From Corynebacterium phocae (GTDB lineage Bacteria > Actinomycetota > Actinomycetes > Mycobacteriales > Mycobacteriaceae), in assembly GCF_008693075.1 (NCBI RefSeq), contig NZ_VXKJ01000026.1:1-64000 (forward strand): a stretch of 64,000 nt of DNA. Direction: 5' to 3'. Both the position numbers and the translations under genes were made by a program. Positions 1 to 7,647 of the stretch are shown one piece after another. The number at the start of each line of letters is the position of its first letter. Within the stretch, counting starts at the first letter, position 1. The notes under the pieces were generated by a model. It was not told the origin of the DNA, did not search any database, and saw only the letters and a program-made list of their open reading frames with translations.

Positions 1-1019
1 GCGGGCACAGGTGCGGCGGGTGCGGGCACAGGTGCGGCGGGCGCGGCGGGTGCGGGCGCGGCGGGGGAGGGGGCATCGGCGTGAGGGGCAGCGGGAACCG
101 TGGTCCGCCGGTTTTTCTCAATAAACTTCCCCGCCTGGGTGCTAAAAGTCTTCAGCGCGCCGTTGAGCTCGTTGATGCCCTGCGTGATTGCCTGCGGCAT
201 GCTGTCTTGCTTGGCGGTGCCGGCGGGCTGGCGCGGGGAACTACCCTTATCCTCGGGCGTATGCGCAGGCCATTGGCCCTCTGATGCACACTCCGGCGGC
301 TGGGCGTGAGAGCCTTGTTCCACGATATTCACCGACTTATCCGCCGTTGCGGCCGCAACCGCCGCGGAGCCCACCAGGAAGTCAACGGTGTAGGAAGTCC
401 CACCGGTGGTGGCGTCAGTGAACTCCGGGTTATAACTGAAGGTGGCCTCGTAGCGGCCCGGCTCGGTGAAAAGAATTCCCGTATGCGCGTGGGTATGCAC
501 CGGAAAATCCCACTGTTGGCTGGGATGGAAAGAATCCAAAAGGACGCTGGCCGGCTGGCTCAAACTGGCCTGTTTCCACAACACCACGCGGGCGGTGTCG
601 CTGGGCTTGTGGTTGAGCTGCATCTGCAGCGGCATGGTGGACGCGCCGGAAATATCCTCAGCGTAAATGCCCAGGGTGGAAAAACCCATCCACGGAATAC
701 CGGGCTTTTGCACCTCCGGGAGGTTAAAAACTTTAGGCCCAACGTCTATGCCCAGCTCCGCTTTGATGGCGGCGGAGTCCTGGACGGCGTTGCCGCACAC
801 GCCCACGTACACGGTCCCGGAGGGGCGGTAAGCGGAGTGCGAATTCTTGTCGCGGCTGCCATCATCGCGCAGCAGCACCTCCACCTGGGAGCCATCTTTG
901 AGCAGGTGGACATCCTGGTGGTTATCGCGGATGAGGTAGCGGGTATCTTCCTGCGCCCAGGCGGCGGGGGCGCACGCTAGGCCTGCTGCTAGTCCAAGGG
1001 ATAGAGCGTAGAGTTTCAT
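1..1019 (-). CDS. Anchored-repeat surface protein, last visible gene of the metal-transporter operon (partial)
   Basis: Reading the minus strand from the ATG at 1019 gives an open frame to the window edge, so the C-terminus is missing. Residues 1-22 form a signal peptide ending in APAAWA. Residues about 25-200 resemble the choice-of-anchor-M type repeat of the neighbouring genes: an early H-x-D, a PGIPWMGF segment, and a late H-x-H followed by FTEPGRYEATF. After that come a hydrophilic stretch and a Pro/Ala-rich tail encoded by imperfect GCGGGCACAGGTGCG-type DNA repeats at 1-70, probably a wall-spanning linker. The start overlaps the permease stop (ATGA), so the two are likely translationally coupled. 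I infer a cell-surface accessory to the transporter; its ligand is unknown. Confidence 0.8.
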   Translation of the reverse strand, partial: MKLYALSLGLAAGLACAPAAWAQEDTRYLIRDNHQDVHLLKDGSQVEVLLRDDGSRDKNSHSAYRPSGTVYVGVCGNAVQDSAAIKAELGIDVGPKVFNLPEVQKPGIPWMGFSTLGIYAEDISGASTMPLQMQLNHKPSDTARVVLWKQASLSQPASVLLDSFHPSQQWDFPVHTHAHTGILFTEPGRYEATFSYNPEFTDATTGGTSYTVDFLVGSAAVAAATADKSVNIVEQGSHAQPPECASEGQWPAHTPEDKGSSPRQPAGTAKQDSMPQAITQGINELNGALKTFSTQAGKFIEKNRRTTVPAAPHADAPSPAAPAPAAPAAPVPAPAAPVP

Positions 1020-1873
1020 GCTTTCTTCTTTCTAATCAGACCTTGGGTGGGGCTAAAGACCCAGGTGGCCAAGAAGATGGTGGTCAGCACCAACACGATG
1101 GTGGCGCCGGTGGGTAGGTCAATAGCCCAGGAAAAGTAGATGCCGGCAACCGCGCCCACCACGCCCACACAGGAAGCAATGGCCATGGTGGCCTTCAAGT
1201 TGTCGGTGAGCAAACGCGCGGTGGCAGCCGGGGTGATAAGCAGCGCCAGCACCAAAATATTGCCGATGGTCCGCACGCTCATTACCACCGCCGCCGTCAC
1301 CGCCAGGTAGATGACCAAGTCCAGGAAAAACACCGGCAAGTTCATAGCCCGGGCGGTTTCCCGGTCCAAAGCCACGGCGGTCAGCTGCGGCAGCAGGAAT
1401 AACACGGTGGCAATAATCATCACCCCGGCTATGGCGGCAAAGGTGATATCGCCGGTAGAAACGCCCGTGATGGAGCCAAAGAGGAAGTTGTTCAAACTGG
1501 CGGTGTATCCCTGGGTCTTTGAGATAACCACCAGGCCCAGGGCAAAAGCGGCGGCGAAGAAGATGCCTATGACGGCGTCTTCGCGGATGCGCCGGCGCTG
1601 GGAGAACACCGCTATCAAGATGGCCACCGCCGCGCCCGCCAGCGCCCCGCCCGCCAGGACGGAAAATTGCAGCGCAAACGCGATGGCCAGGCCGGGGAAG
1701 ACGGCGTGCGCCACCGCGTCACCAATAAAGGACATGCCGCGCAGCACCACAAACGTGCCAATCACCGCGCACACTATGGCGGAGATGATGGAAATGAGCA
1801 AGGCTTTGGGCAAAAACGCCAACGCCGGGTTGGTGAGGTCGTGGAGAAAATCAAAAAAGGAAATATCTATCAT
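1016..1873 (-). CDS. Anchored repeat-type ABC transporter, permease subunit (ABC-3 / zinc-manganese type)
   Basis: A 285-residue integral membrane protein with about eight hydrophobic helices. Its layout and motifs are those of the ZnuB/MntB-like ABC-3 permease family: an early SFIGDAVAHAVFPGLA segment, and RTIGNILVLALLITPAA in the later helices. It would form the membrane channel through which the ATPase encoded just upstream drives import of a metal ion delivered by the lipoprotein at 3513-5051. Its ATG overlaps the ATPase stop and its TGA overlaps the next ATG, so the three genes are tightly coupled. The family assignment is strong. The substrate (zinc is most likely) is inferred from the family only. 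Confidence 0.92.
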   Translation of the reverse strand: MIDISFFDFLHDLTNPALAFLPKALLISIISAIVCAVIGTFVVLRGMSFIGDAVAHAVFPGLAIAFALQFSVLAGGALAGAAVAILIAVFSQRRRIREDAVIGIFFAAAFALGLVVISKTQGYTASLNNFLFGSITGVSTGDITFAAIAGVMIIATVLFLLPQLTAVALDRETARAMNLPVFFLDLVIYLAVTAAVVMSVRTIGNILVLALLITPAATARLLTDNLKATMAIASCVGVVGAVAGIYFSWAIDLPTGATIVLVLTTIFLATWVFSPTQGLIRKKKA

Positions 1874-2619
1874 TTGATGTGCGCTCCCACCAGAGTAAGA
1901 AGGGGAGAGGAGTTGCTGACCTGGAAAGTATCCATCCAGATCTGCGGGTTGGCTAGGGCAGGCGGCGGGCCGTCGGCGCAGATACCGCCGCGAAACAGCA
2001 CCAGGCGGCTGCAGGAATTGAGCGCCTCACCCAAGTCGTGGGTGGACATGACAATCGCGGTTCCCTGCGCGGCTAGTTGTTCAAACAGCGCGGTCAAGGC
2101 CTCCGCGGTGGGCATGTCCAGGCCGGTGAAGGGCTCATCTAACAGCAGCACCTTGGGCCGGGTGGAAAGCGCCCGCGCCACCAGCACGCGCTGGCGTTGC
2201 CCGCCGGAGAGCTGGCCAATGGGCCGCGCCCGCAAGTCCGTTAGGTCCACCCGGGCCAGCGCTTCGTCCACGGCCTCGCGGTCTGCTTTTCCCGCGCGCC
2301 CGAAAAAGCCCCGCATGCCGATGCGCCCGTTGCCCACGCATTCCGCAATACTCATGGGGAAATCCCAGGCAAACTCGTGGCGTTGCGGCACGTAGCCTAT
2401 CTGGCGGCGGATGTGGGTGAAGTCGCTATGCCCGCCTACTTCCACCGTTCCGGTGGAGGGGATTAGCCCCAAGATGGCCCGCATGAGGGTGGTTTTGCCG
2501 GCCCCGTTAGGCCCTATGAGCCCAATGAATTCCCCGGCGTCTACCTGAAAATCAGTAGCGGAGAAAATCTGCCGGCCGGCCAGCGTTACCCCTAGATTCT
2601 TAGCGTTGAGGATTGCCAC
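1870..2619 (-). CDS. Anchored repeat-type ABC transporter, ATP-binding subunit
   Basis: A 249-residue ABC ATPase. It shows Walker A GPNGAGKTT (residues 36-44), signature LSGGQ (137-141) and Walker B LLLDEP with D161/E162, followed by the H-loop STHD. I chose the GTG at 2619 because it overlaps the stop of the preceding gene and follows AAGGAGAG at good spacing. The open frame extends upstream to 2715, but that part only reads through the neighbouring coding sequence. The closest family is the ATPases of zinc/manganese (ZnuC/MntA-like) importers. It powers the permease at 1016-1873. Confidence 0.92.
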   Translation of the reverse strand: MAILNAKNLGVTLAGRQIFSATDFQVDAGEFIGLIGPNGAGKTTLMRAILGLIPSTGTVEVGGHSDFTHIRRQIGYVPQRHEFAWDFPMSIAECVGNGRIGMRGFFGRAGKADREAVDEALARVDLTDLRARPIGQLSGGQRQRVLVARALSTRPKVLLLDEPFTGLDMPTAEALTALFEQLAAQGTAIVMSTHDLGEALNSCSRLVLFRGGICADGPPPALANPQIWMDTFQVSNSSPLLTLVGAHIK

Positions 2620-3512
2620 TAGCTCTCCTTTTTCTTCACCAGCAAGCGCACGACCACGCCCAGCACCACAACTATTAGCAGGCCCACCACCGCGATGATG
2701 GCCCACAGTACCCACTGGGAATCCCCCTGGGTCTGCGGGGCGTCCGTGTCTTGGTCCCCGTCCCCGGCGGGCAGATATTCGCCAGTGAATTGGGATTCCT
2801 GCGCTTTAGCCAAGTCCACGCCTTCACCCACGGCAAAGCTCAGCGTTTGGGTGGCATCGTGGGTGGTGCCGTCTTGGAACTCGGTGGTGAACTTCACGGC
2901 CACGTGGTGGATTCCGGGCTCGGTAAATACCCAGTTGGCGTGGGTGTGGGTGTTGAGGTCTACGAAGAGATCCTGGGCGTGAGGCTGCGCGGAGGTCCAC
3001 AGCAGCTGGGGCTTTTCAAAGCCGCCGTTTTGCAAAAACAGCGTGAACTGGCCGGGGCCATCGTGGCCTAAAAAGGTCATGGTTACCCCGCGGGTGGCGG
3101 CTTCCACAAAGGGCGGGGACTGCGTGGACCACCCCAGCCAGGGCACGCCGGCTTGCTCGGTTTGGGGGACTACCCACACATCTTCGCCCGGCTGCGCCCC
3201 CACAAAGTCAAAGTCTTCGGTTTGGGGCAGCTGCTGGATGGCTTTGTCGGAGACTACAAAAAGCGTGTCATCCAGCCCGCGCCAGGTGGGCGGGGCGGCG
3301 GTGTCATCGCGCACCATCACCGCAAAGCCGTCTGGGGTAACCAGCGGGCCCAGGTCTGCGTGGCCCTGGCGAAATTCGGTGAGCGTCCCGGCGGCGGCCA
3401 CTGGCTCATCCGCGGTGACCACCTGGTTGAGGTCCCCGGCGTAGGCCACCGGCTGGGATAGGGCCAAAAGCCCCGCGGTTAAAGTTGCGGCGGCAATTTT
3501 CTTAAGGTTCAT
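2619..3512 (-). CDS. Transporter-associated surface protein with one anchored repeat and C-terminal membrane anchor
   Basis: A 297-residue secreted protein. Residues 1-25 are a signal peptide (cleavage near AYA). Residues about 45-235 are one choice-of-anchor-M type repeat with FRQGHADLG near its start, GVPWLGW, GHDGPGQFTLF and the hallmark HTHANWVFTEPG. An acidic linker follows, then a single membrane helix near residues 270-292 and a short LVKKKES cytoplasmic tail. The start abuts the stop of the binding-protein gene (TAG-ATG) and the stop overlaps the ATPase start, so it is co-translated with the transporter. A role as an extracellular metal-capture or docking protein is inference. Confidence 0.88.
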   Translation of the reverse strand: MNLKKIAAATLTAGLLALSQPVAYAGDLNQVVTADEPVAAAGTLTEFRQGHADLGPLVTPDGFAVMVRDDTAAPPTWRGLDDTLFVVSDKAIQQLPQTEDFDFVGAQPGEDVWVVPQTEQAGVPWLGWSTQSPPFVEAATRGVTMTFLGHDGPGQFTLFLQNGGFEKPQLLWTSAQPHAQDLFVDLNTHTHANWVFTEPGIHHVAVKFTTEFQDGTTHDATQTLSFAVGEGVDLAKAQESQFTGEYLPAGDGDQDTDAPQTQGDSQWVLWAIIAVVGLLIVVVLGVVVRLLVKKKES

Positions 3513-5051
3513 CTAAATCTTCCTTTGTAAACAGCGGGTAATTTCTTGAGTATTGGCGCGCATGAGTTTCAGGTAGCTGTCCACGTCCCCAGCAAAGGTG
3601 TCGCTGTGGATTGTGCACACCGCCACGCCCAGTCTGTGGGCGGTTTCACTCAACACGCCCGGGCGTTCAGCCAACGCTGGTTCCAAAAACACCGCCGGCA
3701 CGCGCAGGTTCTCCAGGGTGCGGGTCAGCGCAATGACATCGCGCGGGCTGGGTTCAACCGCAGGGTTGGGCGTAACAAAGCCCGCCACGTTAATGCCGTA
3801 CTCCGCGCCCAGGTAGGCGTAGCCGTCATGGGTGGTAACCAGGTGCCGGCGCGTGGCGGGAATGGATCCAAACTGCGCCCGCATCCACCCATCAAGTTCG
3901 GTGAGTTTATCCACGTAGGCATTAGCGTTGGCGTGGTAGATATCCCGCCCGCCGGGGTCTTGGGCCGTGAGTTCTTCTTCAATCACGCGCACCATCCCGA
4001 TGGCCGCACCCACGCTATGCCACAAGTGCGGGTCAACTTCCCCATGCACGTGCTTGCCCAGCACCGCCTGCGGCAGCAGATAGGTCTCCTCCCCAGCCGT
4101 GCCCAAGAAGCGGAACGTGGGATCCCCCGGGATGTGCTGGAGCACGCTGGAGGGGACCTCTACTACCGTGCGCGCCGGATCATAGTCATAGTTGGTGTCA
4201 ATCCCCTCCGGCGCGTCCCCGCGGATAACTATTTCCTGGCTATCTAAGTCAGTGGTTAAGTCCATGTGCCCGTGGTCTAGTACCACCGGGTCCGGATTGG
4301 CAGGGTCCGTGTGCGGGTCCACGCCCACGGCCACGGTGATGGTGTTCTCACCCACCGGCGTGTGCCCGTCCAGGAAGGAAGCGAAGGTCAAGCGGTAAAA
4401 ACCCGGCTGGGAAAAGGCCCAGGAAACGTGGGTGTGGGCGTCTACGGGCAACGTGGTGGAGTCATGGTCATCAACGCCGTCCCGGGTGTTGAACAATACC
4501 TCCGGCAGGCCGAAGGTGCCGGTGATATACGCCGCTGCTTCCCCGGGGCCCTTGGCATCAACCAGCTTGACCTCAACCCCGGAGTTGCGCTGCGCGCCCA
4601 GGGATTCGCCCGTACCGGCAATGCGCATGCCAAACCACACGGTGTCGAGCGCAATATTTTCCACCAACGGGATAAGCTCCGCGCCGTGCCGGGGGGCTTG
4701 TTCTGCCACGGCCACCACGGGAACGCCGGGGCGGGAGGATTGGTGCGCGGTCTTGAGCAAGGACTGCTGTTCAAGGAGCAAGCCGTTGGTGAAGATAAGG
4801 TCCGCGTTGGCCACGTTGCGCACGCTGCGCAGCCCGGGTTCGAAGGTGTGCGGGTCCGCGCCGGGCGGGATTAGTGCGGTCACGCGTGCTCTTTGGCCTG
4901 CAACGTTGCGGGCCATGTCCGCGACGATGGGGGTGGTGGCCACCACATCAAACACGCCGTCTGCCTCACTAGGGGCATTGCTTGCCGATACCCCCGTGGC
5001 GCAGCCCGCCAGCAACGTCCCCGCAGCCACTATAGATAGTGCCACGCGCAT
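3513..5051 (-). CDS. Anchored repeat ABC transporter, substrate-binding lipoprotein with inserted surface repeat
   Basis: A 512-residue lipoprotein (lipobox LLAGC, Cys17). The N-terminal lobe (about 33-130) is that of a ZnuA/TroA-type metal-binding protein with the ligand motif DPHTFEP (His68). The C-terminal lobe resumes at DPHLWHS (His342) and continues with THDGY (His408) and FLEP (Glu457). Roughly 200 residues of surface repeat sit between the lobes: first a repeat second half with HTHVSWAFSQPG, then a repeat first half beginning LDHGHMDL. Normal family members are about 300 residues. The protein would sit in the outer leaflet of the cytoplasmic membrane and pass metal to the permease. 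Which ion it binds is not visible in the sequence. Confidence 0.92.
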   Translation of the reverse strand: MRVALSIVAAGTLLAGCATGVSASNAPSEADGVFDVVATTPIVADMARNVAGQRARVTALIPPGADPHTFEPGLRSVRNVANADLIFTNGLLLEQQSLLKTAHQSSRPGVPVVAVAEQAPRHGAELIPLVENIALDTVWFGMRIAGTGESLGAQRNSGVEVKLVDAKGPGEAAAYITGTFGLPEVLFNTRDGVDDHDSTTLPVDAHTHVSWAFSQPGFYRLTFASFLDGHTPVGENTITVAVGVDPHTDPANPDPVVLDHGHMDLTTDLDSQEIVIRGDAPEGIDTNYDYDPARTVVEVPSSVLQHIPGDPTFRFLGTAGEETYLLPQAVLGKHVHGEVDPHLWHSVGAAIGMVRVIEEELTAQDPGGRDIYHANANAYVDKLTELDGWMRAQFGSIPATRRHLVTTHDGYAYLGAEYGINVAGFVTPNPAVEPSPRDVIALTRTLENLRVPAVFLEPALAERPGVLSETAHRLGVAVCTIHSDTFAGDVDSYLKLMRANTQEITRCLQRKI

Positions 5052-6776
5052 TTATTTGCCCTCCCGCTTATTCAAGGCGGAAAGCAAGGCGGTGCTCCCG
5101 GCACCGAGTACAAAAAGCCCCAGCCCCAAGATGACGTAGGGCAGCGTCTTGATGATCTTTTCTGCCAGCGTCAAAGGGGCGGTATTCGGATTGGGGGTGC
5201 CGCTAGCCTTAACAACGTCGGTGGAGGCATCTTTGCCGTTTGCTTGCCCGGCGGCGTCTGGGACGGTGCCGGCGGCTTCTGGCGCGGTGCTGGATTGCGC
5301 GGGTGCGGCAGCGGGGGCATCGGCGGCAGGTGCTGGTGCGATGGCTGCTGCGGCCGCGAGCCCGGGGTCACAATTGTTACCGTGGGGGTTAAAAGACGCA
5401 CCGATATCGAAGTGGCCGGACTGCGCCCCGGAACCCACGTGGAATACCAACGTGCCGGTAGCAGCGGTGGTCTGCCCATTTTTCAGTGTGGCAATCTGGC
5501 GGATAGACACCTGGTAGGTACCCGGTGCGCCGAAGACCCAGTTGGGGTGAACGTGGGAATTGCGCGGGATGATGTGTGTTCCCTGCGCCTGGTTATTGGC
5601 GCCGCGGAACCATTCCTCGCCCACAATTGTCCCCAGCCCGCCCTGGCTGTAGACCACCATGGGGCCCGGCCCGGAAAAGCCCACCAGCTCCCAGGCCACG
5701 GGGCCCTGAGTGTGCTCCAAGAGCGAGGCGTGCTGGTTATTAGACCCCACCCACGGCACGTTGGGCTCTTGCGTGGAACCAATCATCCACACCTTGCCCT
5801 TGGGCACCGGGCCAATGGCCACGGGAAGGTCTTTAACGGCGGCGTTGCCCAGATGAAATTCCAGCTCACCAAAGTTGCGCCACGTGGCGGGCACGGTGGT
5901 GTCATCTTTGATCATGGGAACCAGTAGGGGAGTGCACTGCCGGGGCGTTTGCTGAGAAGTTTGCTGGCGGGGTTGCGCCGCTGGTGCGGCCGGTGCCGCT
6001 GGTGCCGGTGCGGCTGGTGCTGCGGGGGCCTGGGGGCGGGGCGGCTGCGCCGGTGCGGGTTGCTGGTTTGCTTGCGGTTTCGGCTTGGCGGAGGTGGTGG
6101 GGTCGTCTTTTAACCAGTCCAGGTTGAGGCCGGAATCTGCCGCCGCGCCTGCACCGCCGGTACCGTCGCCCACCACCCAGGTGTAGGTGGCGGTGTTAGA
6201 CGTGGTGCCGTTGCCCTCAGCTTGAACGGTCATGGTGTAGGTGCCGGGCTCGCTAAAAGCCCAGTTGACGTGGCGGTGGGCGGGATTGCTTTGGACAATT
6301 TGGGAGCCTGCGCGCAGTTCCAGGGAACCGCTGCTGGTCACGCCCCGGACATCGCCAAAGCCAGGGGTTTCAAAGATGTACACGGTGCCAGGACCGCGGA
6401 CATCTTGGAAATTGAAAGTGATAGTGGAATAGCCTGCCCCTTGCACCTCTAGGGTGTCCCAGCCGGGCCAAAGCAGGCCCGGCTGTTGGCTCTGGGGCAG
6501 GTAGTAGGTGGCCCGGCCGATCTCCGGGACCTGTGTGGTGGCATCGGAGTAAGCGTTTTGGCCTACCCGGAGGGTGACATCGCTTGCGCTTTGATACACG
6601 TGACTGCCGGTGATGTCTTCTTTGATGAGCAACTCCAACCCGGAGCCGGAGGGCCGGACGGTAAAAACGTCCAGGTGCCCATCCTGTAACTCCACCGCTA
6701 GGGCGCGGGGAGCAAACAGGCAGAGGACAAAGACCGCAAGTAACGCGGCAGGGGAGCGCAAGAGATGTTTTTTCAT
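5052..6776 (-). CDS. Surface protein with two anchored repeats and Pro/Ala-rich linker
   Basis: A 574-residue secreted protein. The signal peptide is residues 1-27. Repeat one (about 30-205) begins with LQDGHLDVF and contains LLWPGWD and HRHVNWAFSEPGTY. A Pro/Ala/Gln-rich linker of about 65 residues follows. Repeat two (about 285-465) contains NVPWVGS and HVHPNWVFGAPGTY. After a second Ala/Pro-rich stretch a single membrane helix lies near 545-568, with a basic end. No LPXTG sorting motif is present. The stop directly abuts the ATG of the binding-protein gene (TAA-ATG). It is probably a long stalk presenting two metal- or ligand-binding modules at the surface. Confidence 0.87.
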   Translation of the reverse strand: MKKHLLRSPAALLAVFVLCLFAPRALAVELQDGHLDVFTVRPSGSGLELLIKEDITGSHVYQSASDVTLRVGQNAYSDATTQVPEIGRATYYLPQSQQPGLLWPGWDTLEVQGAGYSTITFNFQDVRGPGTVYIFETPGFGDVRGVTSSGSLELRAGSQIVQSNPAHRHVNWAFSEPGTYTMTVQAEGNGTTSNTATYTWVVGDGTGGAGAAADSGLNLDWLKDDPTTSAKPKPQANQQPAPAQPPRPQAPAAPAAPAPAAPAAPAAQPRQQTSQQTPRQCTPLLVPMIKDDTTVPATWRNFGELEFHLGNAAVKDLPVAIGPVPKGKVWMIGSTQEPNVPWVGSNNQHASLLEHTQGPVAWELVGFSGPGPMVVYSQGGLGTIVGEEWFRGANNQAQGTHIIPRNSHVHPNWVFGAPGTYQVSIRQIATLKNGQTTAATGTLVFHVGSGAQSGHFDIGASFNPHGNNCDPGLAAAAAIAPAPAADAPAAAPAQSSTAPEAAGTVPDAAGQANGKDASTDVVKASGTPNPNTAPLTLAEKIIKTLPYVILGLGLFVLGAGSTALLSALNKREGK

Positions 6777-6802
6777 ATGCCTTTAGGGGTTACAACGGTG
6801 GT

Positions 6803-7612
6803 TTAGAACTTGGGTAGGCCCGGAATCATGCCGCTTAAAGCTGCACCGGCGGCCCCCAGGAGGGCAACAATCGCGATAACAATGCCGGCTATTGCCCCGC
6901 CGTCAAGGCTGCTTTGGGCAGCGGGCTGGCTGGGCGCGGGCTGGCTGGGTGCTGGCTGGCTGGGCGCGGAGCGCGGATTTTCTGCCACCTCCCAGGTGTA
7001 CGTGGCCTCATTAGACACCAAGTCCCCCTGGGTAGCCTGCACCTTCATGGTGTAGGTACCGGGTTTAGTGAAAATCCAGTTGGCGTGTGCATGGGAGGTA
7101 AGGGTATCAATCTGTGAGCCGGTTTTAAGCTCAAAGCCGGTATCGGTAAAGACCGAGTTCATGGCAACCTTGCCCTTGTCGTTGTTGCCAGTGGTCTGGA
7201 AAAGGTAGACCTGCCCAGGGCCAGTGACATCAAGGAATTTGAAGGAAATGGTATTGAGGTCCTGGTAGGGGAGGGGCTCCCAACCGGGCCACAACACATC
7301 TTGGTCCTGTGACTGCGGCAGGTAGGCGGCCGCGCCCTGGGCTACGTCTGTTTCCAGGTTCTGGAAGAACTCAGCATCCTTCCACGCTTTATCTGTGACC
7401 TTCAGCAGCACTGACTCCGGTGCGCGCTCCACATCGGAGCCGGTGATATCTTCCAGCAGGTTCAGCTGGAGTTTGCCGTCTACTACTTTGGTGGCAAAGA
7501 TATCGGTATGGCCCTTTTCCAGGACCGTTGTGTCAGCGGCGCTGGCCGTGATCCCGGAGGAAGCCAAGGCTACGGCGGTAAGCCCCGCAATGGCGGTGGT
7601 GGTTAATTTCAT
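6803..7612 (-). CDS. Surface protein with one anchored repeat
   Basis: A 269-residue secreted protein with a signal peptide (1-25, ending ITASA). A single repeat (about 28-210) starts with LEKGHTDIF and contains YLPQSQ, VLWPGWE, DVTGPGQVYLF and HAHANWIFTKPGTY. The spacer is short: three APSQP units, encoded by tandem GGCTGGCTGGGCGC-type DNA near 6914-6970. A C-terminal membrane helix follows and the protein ends SGMIPGLPKF. It is closest in sequence to the first repeat of the next gene, suggesting duplication. It lies 26 bp upstream of that gene in the same operon. Confidence 0.87.
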   Translation of the reverse strand: MKLTTTAIAGLTAVALASSGITASAADTTVLEKGHTDIFATKVVDGKLQLNLLEDITGSDVERAPESVLLKVTDKAWKDAEFFQNLETDVAQGAAAYLPQSQDQDVLWPGWEPLPYQDLNTISFKFLDVTGPGQVYLFQTTGNNDKGKVAMNSVFTDTGFELKTGSQIDTLTSHAHANWIFTKPGTYTMKVQATQGDLVSNEATYTWEVAENPRSAPSQPAPSQPAPSQPAAQSSLDGGAIAGIVIAIVALLGAAGAALSGMIPGLPKF

Positions 7613-7647
7613 GGGGTGAAAACTCCTTAGAAGTGGGGTTGGGTCTT

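Noticed and set aside
306-980. 224-codon plus-strand frame at the left edge
   Set aside because: It is the shadow of the surface-protein gene on the minus strand, which has a signal peptide and repeat motifs.
2620-2715. Upstream extension of the transporter ATPase
   Set aside because: The added residues lie in another frame of the preceding surface-protein gene; the GTG at 2619 has a good ribosome site and the canonical domain start.
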